A stretch of 64,000 nucleotides of DNA, from contig NZ_VJON01000004.1 of the NCBI RefSeq assembly GCF_007556685.1, positions 33,344 to 97,343 on the forward strand, read 5' to 3'. The DNA is from Tepidimonas charontis. Lineage in GTDB: Bacteria; Pseudomonadota; Gammaproteobacteria; Burkholderiales; Burkholderiaceae_C. Numbering within the stretch: the first letter of the stretch is position 1; the number at the start of each line of letters is the position of its first letter. This document shows positions 19,596 to 27,831 of this stretch, one piece after another. The translations under genes and the position numbers were made by a program. The notes under the pieces are model-generated. The model searched no databases. It had not been told where the DNA came from and saw only the letters and a list, made by a program, of their open reading frames with translations.

Positions 19596-21182
19596 ATGAC
19601 GATCCGACAACTCACGACACTCGGCGCGATACTGACGCTGGGTTTCGTACTGGTATTTTTTGGAGGAAAGGTCGGTCTTATCATTCCGTCTTCACCGTCG
19701 ATCCCAACCGCCGGTGCAATGAGCGGAATGCAGCCGGCCGCCGCCTCGGATGTCCGATTCAGCCCGAATTTCGACCTTTCAGCCTCGCTGACCGACGTGG
19801 AGCGGCTCTTTTTGCAATCGATCGACGCCCTCGTCGGCGGAGACCTACGGGGCGCAGAACAGCAGCTCAGACGTCTTTTGGAAACCCAGCCCGATTTTTC
19901 ACTTGCGCGTGTCATTCTCGCTGATACACTCGCCATGCAAAGCGGTAGGGCCTCGAAGCCGCAAAGTCTCGAAGATCCCGCGCTGGTCGACGTGCTGCAG
20001 GAGTTGCGTTATCGTGCAAGCGCGCTCGCTTCGATACCGCCAGCCAATGCCTGGCCTCTGGAGCTGGTGGCACTTGCACGCAATCAGCACGATGTGATCG
20101 TCGTGGATGTGGAAAGCCATCGTCTGTACTGGCTCCAGCGCGATGACTCACAAAACGATCGACTCAAGCTCGTGCGTAATTTTTATATCTCGATCGGTAA
20201 GGCAGGCTACGGCAAACAACGGGAAGGTGACAACAAAACACCGATTGGCAGCTATCGGATCGTTGCTCTCAAAGACGCATCCGAACTTCCTTCTTTCTAC
20301 GGGGCCGGCGCCCTGATTTTAGATTATCCTAATTCGGTTGATCGGCAGTTAATGCGTAGTGGCAGCGGTATTTGGATACATGGCACGCCTCCGAATACCT
20401 ATAGCCGCCCGCCGCTGGCATCGGAGGGCTGTATCGTGGTCGCCAACGACGACATGTTGGCGCTACTGCAACACGATGGTATACAGAACGTCCCCGTACT
20501 GCTGATGAGCGGCGTGCAGTGGCGTACCGAAAGTGGTTCCGATGCCCTTGCTCCCGAGTTCGAGCGGCTGTATGCCTGGTTGCATCAACGTCTGGCCGAG
20601 CTGCCCGCTCGCGACCAGGTGACCGCTACCCGCTGGCAAGAAAGCGATGGAAGTATTTATTGGCGTCTGGAGTGGGCGGGGCAGGACGGGCACTCCACCC
20701 CACGCACCCTATTCGTGCGCGAACGGGACAACGAATTTTCGCCCGTTCAACCCGAACCATGGTTTTTGACAAGCCTCGATAGGCAGCAGTCGCCATCTGC
20801 CCAGGCATCATCGCCAAGCCACTCCGCTGGCGGTGACGAATCGGATATCGAGGCCGTTCGCCAGCACTTGTTGAGTTGGGCGCGCGCGTGGTCTCAACGC
20901 GATATCGAGAATTATTTTTCGCACTATCATCCAGCATTCGCACCGTCGGGGAAAACCCATGATCAGTGGCGTCGAAGCCGTCTGCAGCGTATTGAAAGCC
21001 GTGCCGCGATCGATGTGCAAATCGAGCGGTTACGTATCGTCGTGGATAGCGATCGAGCTTACGTGACCTTCATTCAGCGGTACCGCGCCGCGGGTGCCAA
21101 GGAGCTCCGAACCCATAAGTCCATGGAGCTCCAACGTATGAAAGATCGTTGGTGGATCGTTGCTGAGCGAGCTGGGCAGTGA
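19596..21182 (+). CDS. L,D-transpeptidase (YkuD) with C-terminal NTF2/SnoaL-like domain
   Basis: 528 residues: an N-terminal membrane anchor or signal (about 8-28), a short TPR-like helical region, a YkuD catalytic domain (about 165-300) and an NTF2-like C-terminal domain (about 415-525). The YkuD active site shows HGTPPNTYSRPPLASEGC with His near 262 and Cys near 279; the usual SHGC is SEGC here. The domain would form 3-3 cross-links or attach proteins to peptidoglycan in the periplasm. The C-terminal SWARAWSQRDIENYFSHYHP is homologous to the previous gene's [19 protein letters not shown]. Base composition is AT-rich relative to neighbours. The stop overlaps the prmB GTG. Confidence 0.9.
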   Translation: MTIRQLTTLGAILTLGFVLVFFGGKVGLIIPSSPSIPTAGAMSGMQPAAASDVRFSPNFDLSASLTDVERLFLQSIDALVGGDLRGAEQQLRRLLETQPDFSLARVILADTLAMQSGRASKPQSLEDPALVDVLQELRYRASALASIPPANAWPLELVALARNQHDVIVVDVESHRLYWLQRDDSQNDRLKLVRNFYISIGKAGYGKQREGDNKTPIGSYRIVALKDASELPSFYGAGALILDYPNSVDRQLMRSGSGIWIHGTPPNTYSRPPLASEGCIVVANDDMLALLQHDGIQNVPVLLMSGVQWRTESGSDALAPEFERLYAWLHQRLAELPARDQVTATRWQESDGSIYWRLEWAGQDGHSTPRTLFVRERDNEFSPVQPEPWFLTSLDRQQSPSAQASSPSHSAGGDESDIEAVRQHLLSWARAWSQRDIENYFSHYHPAFAPSGKTHDQWRRSRLQRIESRAAIDVQIERLRIVVDSDRAYVTFIQRYRAAGAKELRTHKSMELQRMKDRWWIVAERAGQ

Positions 21183-22240
21183 GAACCGTCGTGACCCCCT
21201 TGTCCGCCCTGGTCGAACGCGCCGAGCGCCGACTCAGCGCCGCCGGTGTTGCGTTTGGTCATGGAACCACCAACGCCTACGACGAAGCGGCGTGGCTGGT
21301 GCTGTGGCGGCTTGGGCTGCCGTTGGACACCGACGTGGTGGCCAATGGTTCGATGCCTGTGCCGGCGGCGGATGCGCAGCGCGTCGACGCGCTCATCGAG
21401 GAGCGCATCCGCACACGCAAACCGGCTGCCTACCTGACGCGCGAGGCCTGGCTGCAGGGCGTGCCGTTTTACGTGGACGAGCGCGTCATCGTGCCGCGCA
21501 GCCTGATTGCCGAGCTGATCGCCGCCGCGCCCCAGGCCGACCCCATCGACCCCTGGCTCGGGCCACACACGCGCCGAGTGCTCGATCTGTGCACCGGCAA
21601 CGGCTCGCTGGCCGTGCTGGCGGCGCTGGCGTGGCCCGAGGTCACGGTCGACGCCAGTGACATCAGCGCCGACGCGCTGGCCGTGGCACAGCGCAACGTC
21701 CAGCGCCATGGTTTGCAAAATCGCATCCGTTTGCTGCAATCCGATGGTTGGCGCCAGATCGACGGACGCTACGACCTCGTTCTCTGCAACCCGCCCTACG
21801 TCAACCGGCGCAGCATGGCAGCCCTGCCGCCCGAGTTTCGCGCCGAGCCGGCTTTGGCATTGGATGGCGGCGAGGACGGGATGGACTTCGTCCGCCATGT
21901 GCTAGCGCACGCGTTGACGCACCTCAATCCAGAGGGCGTGCTGGTGCTGGAAATTGGGCACGAGCGGCCGCATTTCGAACGTGCCTTCCCCCATGTCCCT
22001 GTGGTGTGGCTGCGCACCAGCGCCGGTGACGACGCGGTGCTGCTGATCACCCGCGACGCCCTGGCCATGGCGCAAGCTGGCGACGGCGCAGCAGGCGGGC
22101 CAGTCGATGCAGCCGCCGGTGCAGCGCGATACGGTGGCGGCACCGACGCGCTCGGTGCGCCGCATGCCAGTGCCGGGCGCCGCGCACCGGCAGCGCACGC
22201 GCGTGAGGCCGAGCCGCCCGCGACGGACCTGCTGCCATGA
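21179..22240 (+). CDS. prmB: 50S ribosomal protein L3 N5-glutamine methyltransferase PrmB
   Basis: SAM-dependent methylation of a glutamine in ribosomal protein L3. 353 residues. The SAM motif VLDLCTGNGSLAVLAA and the glutamine-binding NPPYVNRRSM identify the PrmB branch of the PrmB/PrmC family, as does the EARLLVLWRLGL-like N-terminal helical region. The GTG start overlaps the stop of the previous gene (GTGA). About 60 residues at the C-terminus are low-complexity Ala/Gly/Pro/Arg and lie beyond the normal domain end; they may be disordered. Confidence 0.93.
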   Translation: MRTVVTPLSALVERAERRLSAAGVAFGHGTTNAYDEAAWLVLWRLGLPLDTDVVANGSMPVPAADAQRVDALIEERIRTRKPAAYLTREAWLQGVPFYVDERVIVPRSLIAELIAAAPQADPIDPWLGPHTRRVLDLCTGNGSLAVLAALAWPEVTVDASDISADALAVAQRNVQRHGLQNRIRLLQSDGWRQIDGRYDLVLCNPPYVNRRSMAALPPEFRAEPALALDGGEDGMDFVRHVLAHALTHLNPEGVLVLEIGHERPHFERAFPHVPVVWLRTSAGDDAVLLITRDALAMAQAGDGAAGGPVDAAAGAARYGGGTDALGAPHASAGRRAPAAHAREAEPPATDLLP

Positions 22241-24309
22241 TCGTGCTGCGCGACGTCGTGCTGCGGCGCGGCACCAAACTCGTGCTCGACGGTGCCAGTC
22301 TGATCCTGAATCCTGGCGAGAAGGTGGGGCTGGTCGGGCGCAATGGCGCCGGCAAATCGAGCCTGTTTGCCTTGCTGCGTGGCGAGCTGCACGAAGACCG
22401 CGGAGAGGTGACCGTGCCGCCGCATTGGCGCGTGGCCCATGTGGCGCAGGATATGCCCGAGACCGATGCCGACGCGACGGCCTTCGTGCTGGCTGGGGAT
22501 ACGCGCCTGAGCGACGCGCAGGCCCAGCTGCGTGCCGCCGAAATCAGCGGTGATGGCGCGGCGATCGCCGCGGCCCATGCCGCCCTGGCCGACGCCGGCG
22601 CCCACGACGCCCGCGCGCGCGCGCAGGCTTTGTTGCTCGGCCTGGGTTTTGCGCCCGATGGGCTGGAGCAGCCGGTACGCTCGTTTTCCGGGGGCTGGCG
22701 CATGCGGCTGCAGCTGGCACGCGCCCTCATGTGCCCGAGCGACGCGCTGCTGCTGGACGAGCCCACCAACCACTTGGATCTGGACGCCTTGATTTGGCTC
22801 GAAGGCTGGCTGCAACGCTACGCGGGCACGCTCATCGTGATCAGCCACGACCGCGAGTTCCTGGATGCCGTCACGCGCGTGACCGTCCATCTGGAGGATG
22901 GGCGACTGACACGCTACGGCGGCTGCCTGAGCGCCTTCGAGGACTGGCAAGCCCAGCAACTCGCGCAGCAACATGCCGCCTACGAGCGCCAGCAAGCACG
23001 GATCGCCCATCTGCAACGTTTCGTGGAGCGTTTTCGGGCCAAAGCCACCAAGGCGCGCCAGGCACAAAGCCGTCTGAAGGCACTGGCGCGTATGGAACGC
23101 TTAGCCCCGGTACTGGCGCACAACGCCTTTGCCTTCCAATTTGCCCCGGCGGGGGCGATGCCGAACCCGTTGCTGATCTTGCACGATGTCACGGCGGGCT
23201 ATCGGCTGGCCGACGGCGACGTGCGCCCGATCGTGCGTGGCGTGCGCTGCAGCGTGTTGCCGGGTCAGCGCATCGGCATTTTGGGGGCCAATGGACAGGG
23301 CAAGTCCACGCTCGTCAAGACCTTGGCCGGTGTGCTGCCGCCACTGGCGGGCCGGATGGCGGTCGGGCGCGGTTTGCGCATCGGCTACTTCGCGCAGCAC
23401 GAGCTCGATGTACTGCGTCCCGATGAGACGCCGCTGCAGCATCTGCAGCGGCTGGCACGCCAGGTCGAGGCCCACGGCCCAAGCAACCCTCAGTCGTTGG
23501 TGCGCGAGGCCGATCTGCGGGCCTTCTTGGGCGGCTTTGCCTTCAGCGGCGAAATGGCTCTGCAACCGGTCGGCTCGCTCAGTGGCGGCGAGAAGGCGCG
23601 CTTGGCATTGGCCCTGCTGGTGTGGCAGCGCCCGCACCTGCTGCTGTTGGACGAACCCACCAACCACTTGGACCTGGACTTGCGCCAAGCGCTCGCCGTC
23701 GCCCTCAACGATTTCGACGGCAGCGTGTTGCTGGTCAGCCACGACCGCGCCTTGCTGCGCAGTGTCTGTGATGGTTTTTGGCTGGTGAGCGAGGGTCAAC
23801 TGCAGCCGTTCGACGGCGATCTGGAAGACTATCAACGGCACGTGCTGCAACACGCCCGGCAGCGCCGTGAAGCCTGGCGTGCCGGCGGCCGCAGCGGTCG
23901 ATCCGAGCCCAGCCCGGATGACCCGCTCGGCAGCCACCACAATGGAGCGGCATCCGTTGCCGAAGTACCCATGCCGCAGACGGCTGCCGACGATGCAGGG
24001 GCGGGGTTGACGCCCCAGGAGCGCCGCCGCCGACTGGCCCAGCGGCGCCAGCAGCTCGCGCTTCGCCTGCGACCGCACCTGCGCGAGCGTGAGGCCGTGG
24101 AGGGGCAGTTACAGCGCCTGCAAAGCGAGCAAACGGCGCTGCAGGCCCAGCTGGCACAGCCGCTCACCCCCGTGCAACGGGCCGAGTTGGGCCGGCGCCT
24201 GAAGGCGTTGGAGAGTGAAATCGCCGCTGCGGAGGAGCGCTGGCTGACCATCGCCGAGACGATCGAGGCGCTGGAGCGCGACGCCCATGTCGAGCTTCCG
24301 GCAGCGTAA
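22237..24309 (+). CDS. ABC-F family ATPase (YheS/Uup/EttA type)
   Basis: Cytoplasmic duplicated ABC ATPase without membrane domain, of the class that acts on the ribosome E site. 690 residues. NBD1 has Walker A GRNGAGKSS (about 34-42), signature SFSGGWRMRL and LLLDEPTNHLDLD. NBD2 has GANGQGKST (about 348-356), SLSGGEKARL and LLLLDEPTNHLDLD. The interdomain linker has basic residues (FRAKATKARQAQSRLKAL), and the C-terminus ends in a charged coiled coil (about 595-690). The order of signatures and the C-terminal coil fit YheS best. ATGA overlap with prmB. Confidence 0.95.
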   Translation: MIVLRDVVLRRGTKLVLDGASLILNPGEKVGLVGRNGAGKSSLFALLRGELHEDRGEVTVPPHWRVAHVAQDMPETDADATAFVLAGDTRLSDAQAQLRAAEISGDGAAIAAAHAALADAGAHDARARAQALLLGLGFAPDGLEQPVRSFSGGWRMRLQLARALMCPSDALLLDEPTNHLDLDALIWLEGWLQRYAGTLIVISHDREFLDAVTRVTVHLEDGRLTRYGGCLSAFEDWQAQQLAQQHAAYERQQARIAHLQRFVERFRAKATKARQAQSRLKALARMERLAPVLAHNAFAFQFAPAGAMPNPLLILHDVTAGYRLADGDVRPIVRGVRCSVLPGQRIGILGANGQGKSTLVKTLAGVLPPLAGRMAVGRGLRIGYFAQHELDVLRPDETPLQHLQRLARQVEAHGPSNPQSLVREADLRAFLGGFAFSGEMALQPVGSLSGGEKARLALALLVWQRPHLLLLDEPTNHLDLDLRQALAVALNDFDGSVLLVSHDRALLRSVCDGFWLVSEGQLQPFDGDLEDYQRHVLQHARQRREAWRAGGRSGRSEPSPDDPLGSHHNGAASVAEVPMPQTAADDAGAGLTPQERRRRLAQRRQQLALRLRPHLREREAVEGQLQRLQSEQTALQAQLAQPLTPVQRAELGRRLKALESEIAAAEERWLTIAETIEALERDAHVELPAA

Positions 24310-24351
24310 CGCCCCTTGCCCGCTGACGACTACCGTTGCCCAGTCCCCACC

Positions 24352-25362
24352 ATGGCCGGCCACGAAAACAACAGGCACCCGTCACCCGCCGAGGCAACGG
24401 CGGTGCCTGACTCCCTGCCGCCCTTGCCGCCCGCCTTCGAGGCTTTGCTGCACGCCGTCATCCCACCCCCGTGGCAAGCGCAGGCGCTGGCCAGCTACAC
24501 CACCGCGAAGGATGTGGTGTTTCGCCTCAACCCACTGCGTCTGCAGGACCGCGCCGCAGCCATGCAAGCGCTGGCGGCGCTGCCCGTGCAACCGGTACCC
24601 GGCGTAAGCGATGTTTTTCGTCTGCCGCCACGGGCACGCACCGCGCTGACACACCACTCGCTGGTGGCCGACGGCAGTCTGTACATACAAGGCATCGCCA
24701 GCATGGCGGCGGTGTGGGCCCTGCAGCCGCAGCCGCACGAAGAGGTCTTGGATTTGGCCGCCGCCCCCGGCGGCAAGACCGCGCTGATGGCGGCGTGTAT
24801 GGACAATCGGGGTCGCATCGCAGCGGTGGAGCCGGTGCGCGCCCGCTTTTTTCGGCTCAAAGCCAATTTGCAGCGGCTAGGGGTGCGCAATACACAGCTG
24901 TATCTGAAGGACGGACGCCAGGTGGGGCGGCTGGTGCCACAGCGCTTCGACCGCGTGCTGCTGGATGCGCCGTGTTCGTCGGAGGCGCAGATCACGCGGC
25001 TGGACCCGCGCTCGTGGGCCCACTGGAGCCAACGCAAAGTGCGCGCCAGCGCCCAGGTGCAAGCGGGCTTGCTGGCCTCGGCGGCCGACGCACTCAAGCC
25101 CGGCGGCGTATTGGTCTACAGCACCTGTTCGCTGTCGCCCGAGGAAAACGAGTGCGTACTGGATGTGCTGTTGCGTCACCGCGACGACTTGCAGCCCGAG
25201 CCGGCACCGTGGCCGTGTCCGCTGCCGGCCGTCCCTGGCCTGACCGAGTGGGCTGGGCAGACCTTGCACCCTGGCCTCGTGCACGCGCGCCGCATCATCC
25301 CCACCGAGTGGACCGATGCTTTTTTCTTGTGCCGCTTGCGCAAACGCAGCCCAGGTTCGTGA
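24352..25362 (+). CDS. RsmB/NOP family RNA m5C methyltransferase
   Basis: SAM-dependent cytosine-5 RNA methyltransferase. 336 residues, shorter than RsmB or RsmF, without an N-terminal NusB-like domain. Motifs: the SAM-binding VLDLAAAPGGKTALMAA, the DAPCSSEA catalytic cysteine (motif IV) and YSTCSLSPEENE (motif VI, second cysteine). The substrate rRNA or tRNA position is not determinable. The ATG at 24352 follows the ABC-F gene by 42 bases; the frame extends upstream to a TTG, but without conservation. Convergent with the next gene across 23 bases. Confidence 0.9.
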   Translation: MAGHENNRHPSPAEATAVPDSLPPLPPAFEALLHAVIPPPWQAQALASYTTAKDVVFRLNPLRLQDRAAAMQALAALPVQPVPGVSDVFRLPPRARTALTHHSLVADGSLYIQGIASMAAVWALQPQPHEEVLDLAAAPGGKTALMAACMDNRGRIAAVEPVRARFFRLKANLQRLGVRNTQLYLKDGRQVGRLVPQRFDRVLLDAPCSSEAQITRLDPRSWAHWSQRKVRASAQVQAGLLASAADALKPGGVLVYSTCSLSPEENECVLDVLLRHRDDLQPEPAPWPCPLPAVPGLTEWAGQTLHPGLVHARRIIPTEWTDAFFLCRLRKRSPGS

Positions 25363-25385
25363 CGCCTGGGGCAAGGTGCCAAGCC

Positions 25386-26615
25386 TCACACCAGCCGGGT
25401 GCGACCGCCGACCGCCAGCGCCGCCACCACCGCCAACGCCAGCGTCACCGCCCCAGCGGCCAATGTCGCCGCATACCAACCGTGATCCATCAATACCCCG
25501 AACACCAGCGGTGCCAGCGCAAACCCGGTGTCCAGGCCGGAATACACCAATCCATAGACGCGCCCCGTCGCCCCCTTGGGTGTTGCCCGCTTGATGAGTA
25601 AATCCCGGCTCGGCCCGCCGATGCCGACGGCAAAACCCGTGATCGCCAACAGCGCCATCGAGCCCCAGCCACCCAGCCAACCGGTGGCCGCCAGTAACAG
25701 CAAGGCCGCACCTGCCGCCAGTGTCGCGGCAACCACGCGATCCACCGCCGGCACCCGCACCGCCACGAAGCCGCCTGCCAGCATCCCCACGGCCCCGGCA
25801 AGCATATAGGCAGTCACCGTCAACGCAGCCGTCTCCAGCGGCACCCCGTGCATCGCTTGCAAAATGGGGCTGGCATAGGTTTGCACCACCGCCAAGGTCA
25901 TCGTCGACAGCATAAAGAAGCCAAAGCACGCCCACACCACCGGCAGACGCAGAAACGCCAAATCGTCCGCCCGCGTCGCGCCTGCCGCCCGCCCCACCAC
26001 CTCGGTCGTGAGGTGCTCACGCTGCCACCACAGCAGACCCCACACCACCGCATAGACCGCGACGGCGGCCCAGTACGCCACCCGCCAATGACTCAATGCG
26101 GTTATGCCCACCAGAAACACCGGCGCCAGCGCCCAGCCCAGATTGCCGGTGAGCCCATGGGCGCTGAACGCATACCCCAAGCGCTGCGGTGACACCCGTT
26201 GATTCAGAATCGAAAAGTCCACCGGGTGAAAGGGGGCATTGCCCAATCCCGCCAACACAGCTGCCAGCAGCAAGTCTGGATAGCCGTCCGCCAACGCCGT
26301 CGATAGCGCCGAGCCCATGAACAAGGCGATCGCAGCAAACAACACCGGCCGCGCGCCCACCCGGTCCACCAAAAAGCCGGACAAGGCCTGCCCAACCCCG
26401 GAAAGCAGAAAAAACAGGCTCGTCAACAGGCCGACCTGCGAAAACGTGAGCCCAAACTCACGCATGAAAATCGGAAACAGCGGGGCCAGCAGCAGATGCG
26501 AAAAATGCGAGGCGGCGTGGGCCAAGCCGACCAGGCCGATCACGGTGGCATCGCGCTGCCACGGCGGATGGGGGCGGCCGGCCGACGCGATAGCCGGCGG
26601 CGGAGAAACGCTCAT
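25386..26615 (-). CDS. Major facilitator superfamily transporter
   Basis: 409 residues with about 12 hydrophobic segments. Visible are the loop 2-3 motif SGFLVDRVGARPVLF (motif A-like GxLxDRxGxR), a central loop with WWQREHL, and GLVYSGLDTGFALAPLVFG in the C-terminal half. The sequence resembles YfcJ/Fsr-like efflux subfamilies, but no substrate can be assigned. The start ATG at 26615 is preceded by GGTGG; ATG 26621 is an alternative. Divergent from the hydroxyacid dehydrogenase across 86 bases. Confidence 0.9.
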   Translation of the reverse strand: MSVSPPPAIASAGRPHPPWQRDATVIGLVGLAHAASHFSHLLLAPLFPIFMREFGLTFSQVGLLTSLFFLLSGVGQALSGFLVDRVGARPVLFAAIALFMGSALSTALADGYPDLLLAAVLAGLGNAPFHPVDFSILNQRVSPQRLGYAFSAHGLTGNLGWALAPVFLVGITALSHWRVAYWAAVAVYAVVWGLLWWQREHLTTEVVGRAAGATRADDLAFLRLPVVWACFGFFMLSTMTLAVVQTYASPILQAMHGVPLETAALTVTAYMLAGAVGMLAGGFVAVRVPAVDRVVAATLAAGAALLLLAATGWLGGWGSMALLAITGFAVGIGGPSRDLLIKRATPKGATGRVYGLVYSGLDTGFALAPLVFGVLMDHGWYAATLAAGAVTLALAVVAALAVGGRTRLV

Positions 26616-26701
26616 GCCCATGCCACCAATGGTAGAGGAAAGGTGAGCGGGCCGCTGCCAAGCCGCGCCGCATCGGCGACAGGGCAGGCACAATGGCAGC
26701 C

Positions 26702-27715
26702 ATGAATATCGTGATCCTCGACGATTACCAAGACGCGGTGCGCAAGCTGACCTGCGCTCACAAGCTCGACCCGTATCCGGCCAAGGTGTACACCAACAAT
26801 GTCAAGGGGGTTGGTCAACTGTCGGTGCGGTTGCGCGATGCCGACATCGTCGTCTTGATTCGCGAGCGCACCCATATCACGCGCCAGCTGTTGGAAAAAT
26901 TGCCGCGCCTGAAGCTGATTTCGCAGACTGGCGCGGTTGGGCGTCATATCGACGTGCAGGCCTGCACCGAACGCGGCGTGGCGGTGGCCGAGGGGGTGGG
27001 CGACCCGATCGCCCCCGCCGAACTGACCTGGGCGCTGATCATGGCCGCCATGCGCCGATTGCCCCACTACATCGGTCATCTCAAACATGGCGCGTGGCAG
27101 CAGTCGGGGCTGAAGGCGGCCTCGATGCCGACCAACTTCGGTCTGGGAATGGTGTTGCACGGGCGCACCCTGGGCGTATGGGGCTATGGGCGCATCGGCC
27201 GCTTGGTGGCGGGCTACGGTCGCGCTTTCGGCATGCGCGTGCTCGTCTGGGGCAGCGAGGTCAGCCGCGACCGTGCGCGCGCCGATGGTTTCGACACATT
27301 CCCCAGCAAGGAGGCGTTGTTTGCCGACAGCGACGTGCTGAGCGTGCATCTGCGCCTGAGCGAGCGCACCGCCGGTTGCATCACGCTGGAGGATCTGTCG
27401 CGCATGAAGCCCACGGCACTGTTCGTCAACACGGCGCGCGCCGAGCTGGTGGCGCCGGACGCGCTGGTGGCCGCGCTCAATCGCGGCCGCCCCGGCATGG
27501 CTGCCGTCGATGTGTTCGAAACGGAGCCGATCTTGCAGGGACACGCGCTGCTGCGACTGGAAAACTGCGTCTGCACGCCGCACATCGGCTTCGTCGAGCT
27601 CGACAGCTACGAGAAATATTTCAGCGCTGCCTTCGACAACGTCGTCAACTACATCAAGGGCACCCCCACCAACATCGTCAACCCCGGGGCGCTACACGTA
27701 CGACGCTCATTATGA
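26702..27715 (+). CDS. D-2-hydroxyacid dehydrogenase family protein
   Basis: NAD(P)-dependent dehydrogenase of the SerA/FdhD-like 2-hydroxyacid family. 337 residues. Rossmann motif WGYGRIGRLVAGYGRAFGM, then the catalytic triad positions: Arg in FVNTARAELV, Glu in VFETEPI and His in TPHIGFVE. The substrate may be a glyoxylate/hydroxypyruvate or phosphoglycerate-like 2-oxoacid, but the context gives no hint. Start chosen at ATG 26702 (MNIVILDDYQD) because the conserved strand begins there; ATG 26693 is in frame. Confidence 0.92.
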   Translation: MNIVILDDYQDAVRKLTCAHKLDPYPAKVYTNNVKGVGQLSVRLRDADIVVLIRERTHITRQLLEKLPRLKLISQTGAVGRHIDVQACTERGVAVAEGVGDPIAPAELTWALIMAAMRRLPHYIGHLKHGAWQQSGLKAASMPTNFGLGMVLHGRTLGVWGYGRIGRLVAGYGRAFGMRVLVWGSEVSRDRARADGFDTFPSKEALFADSDVLSVHLRLSERTAGCITLEDLSRMKPTALFVNTARAELVAPDALVAALNRGRPGMAAVDVFETEPILQGHALLRLENCVCTPHIGFVELDSYEKYFSAAFDNVVNYIKGTPTNIVNPGALHVRRSL

Positions 27716-27831
27716 CATGACAGCCACGAAACGGCGACAAGAATGACCATCGCCGTACAATGAGAGGAGTGCTGCCGACATTACCACGATGCCAATCAGT
27801 GAAAATCCATGGTGAACCTACAATACCGAAT

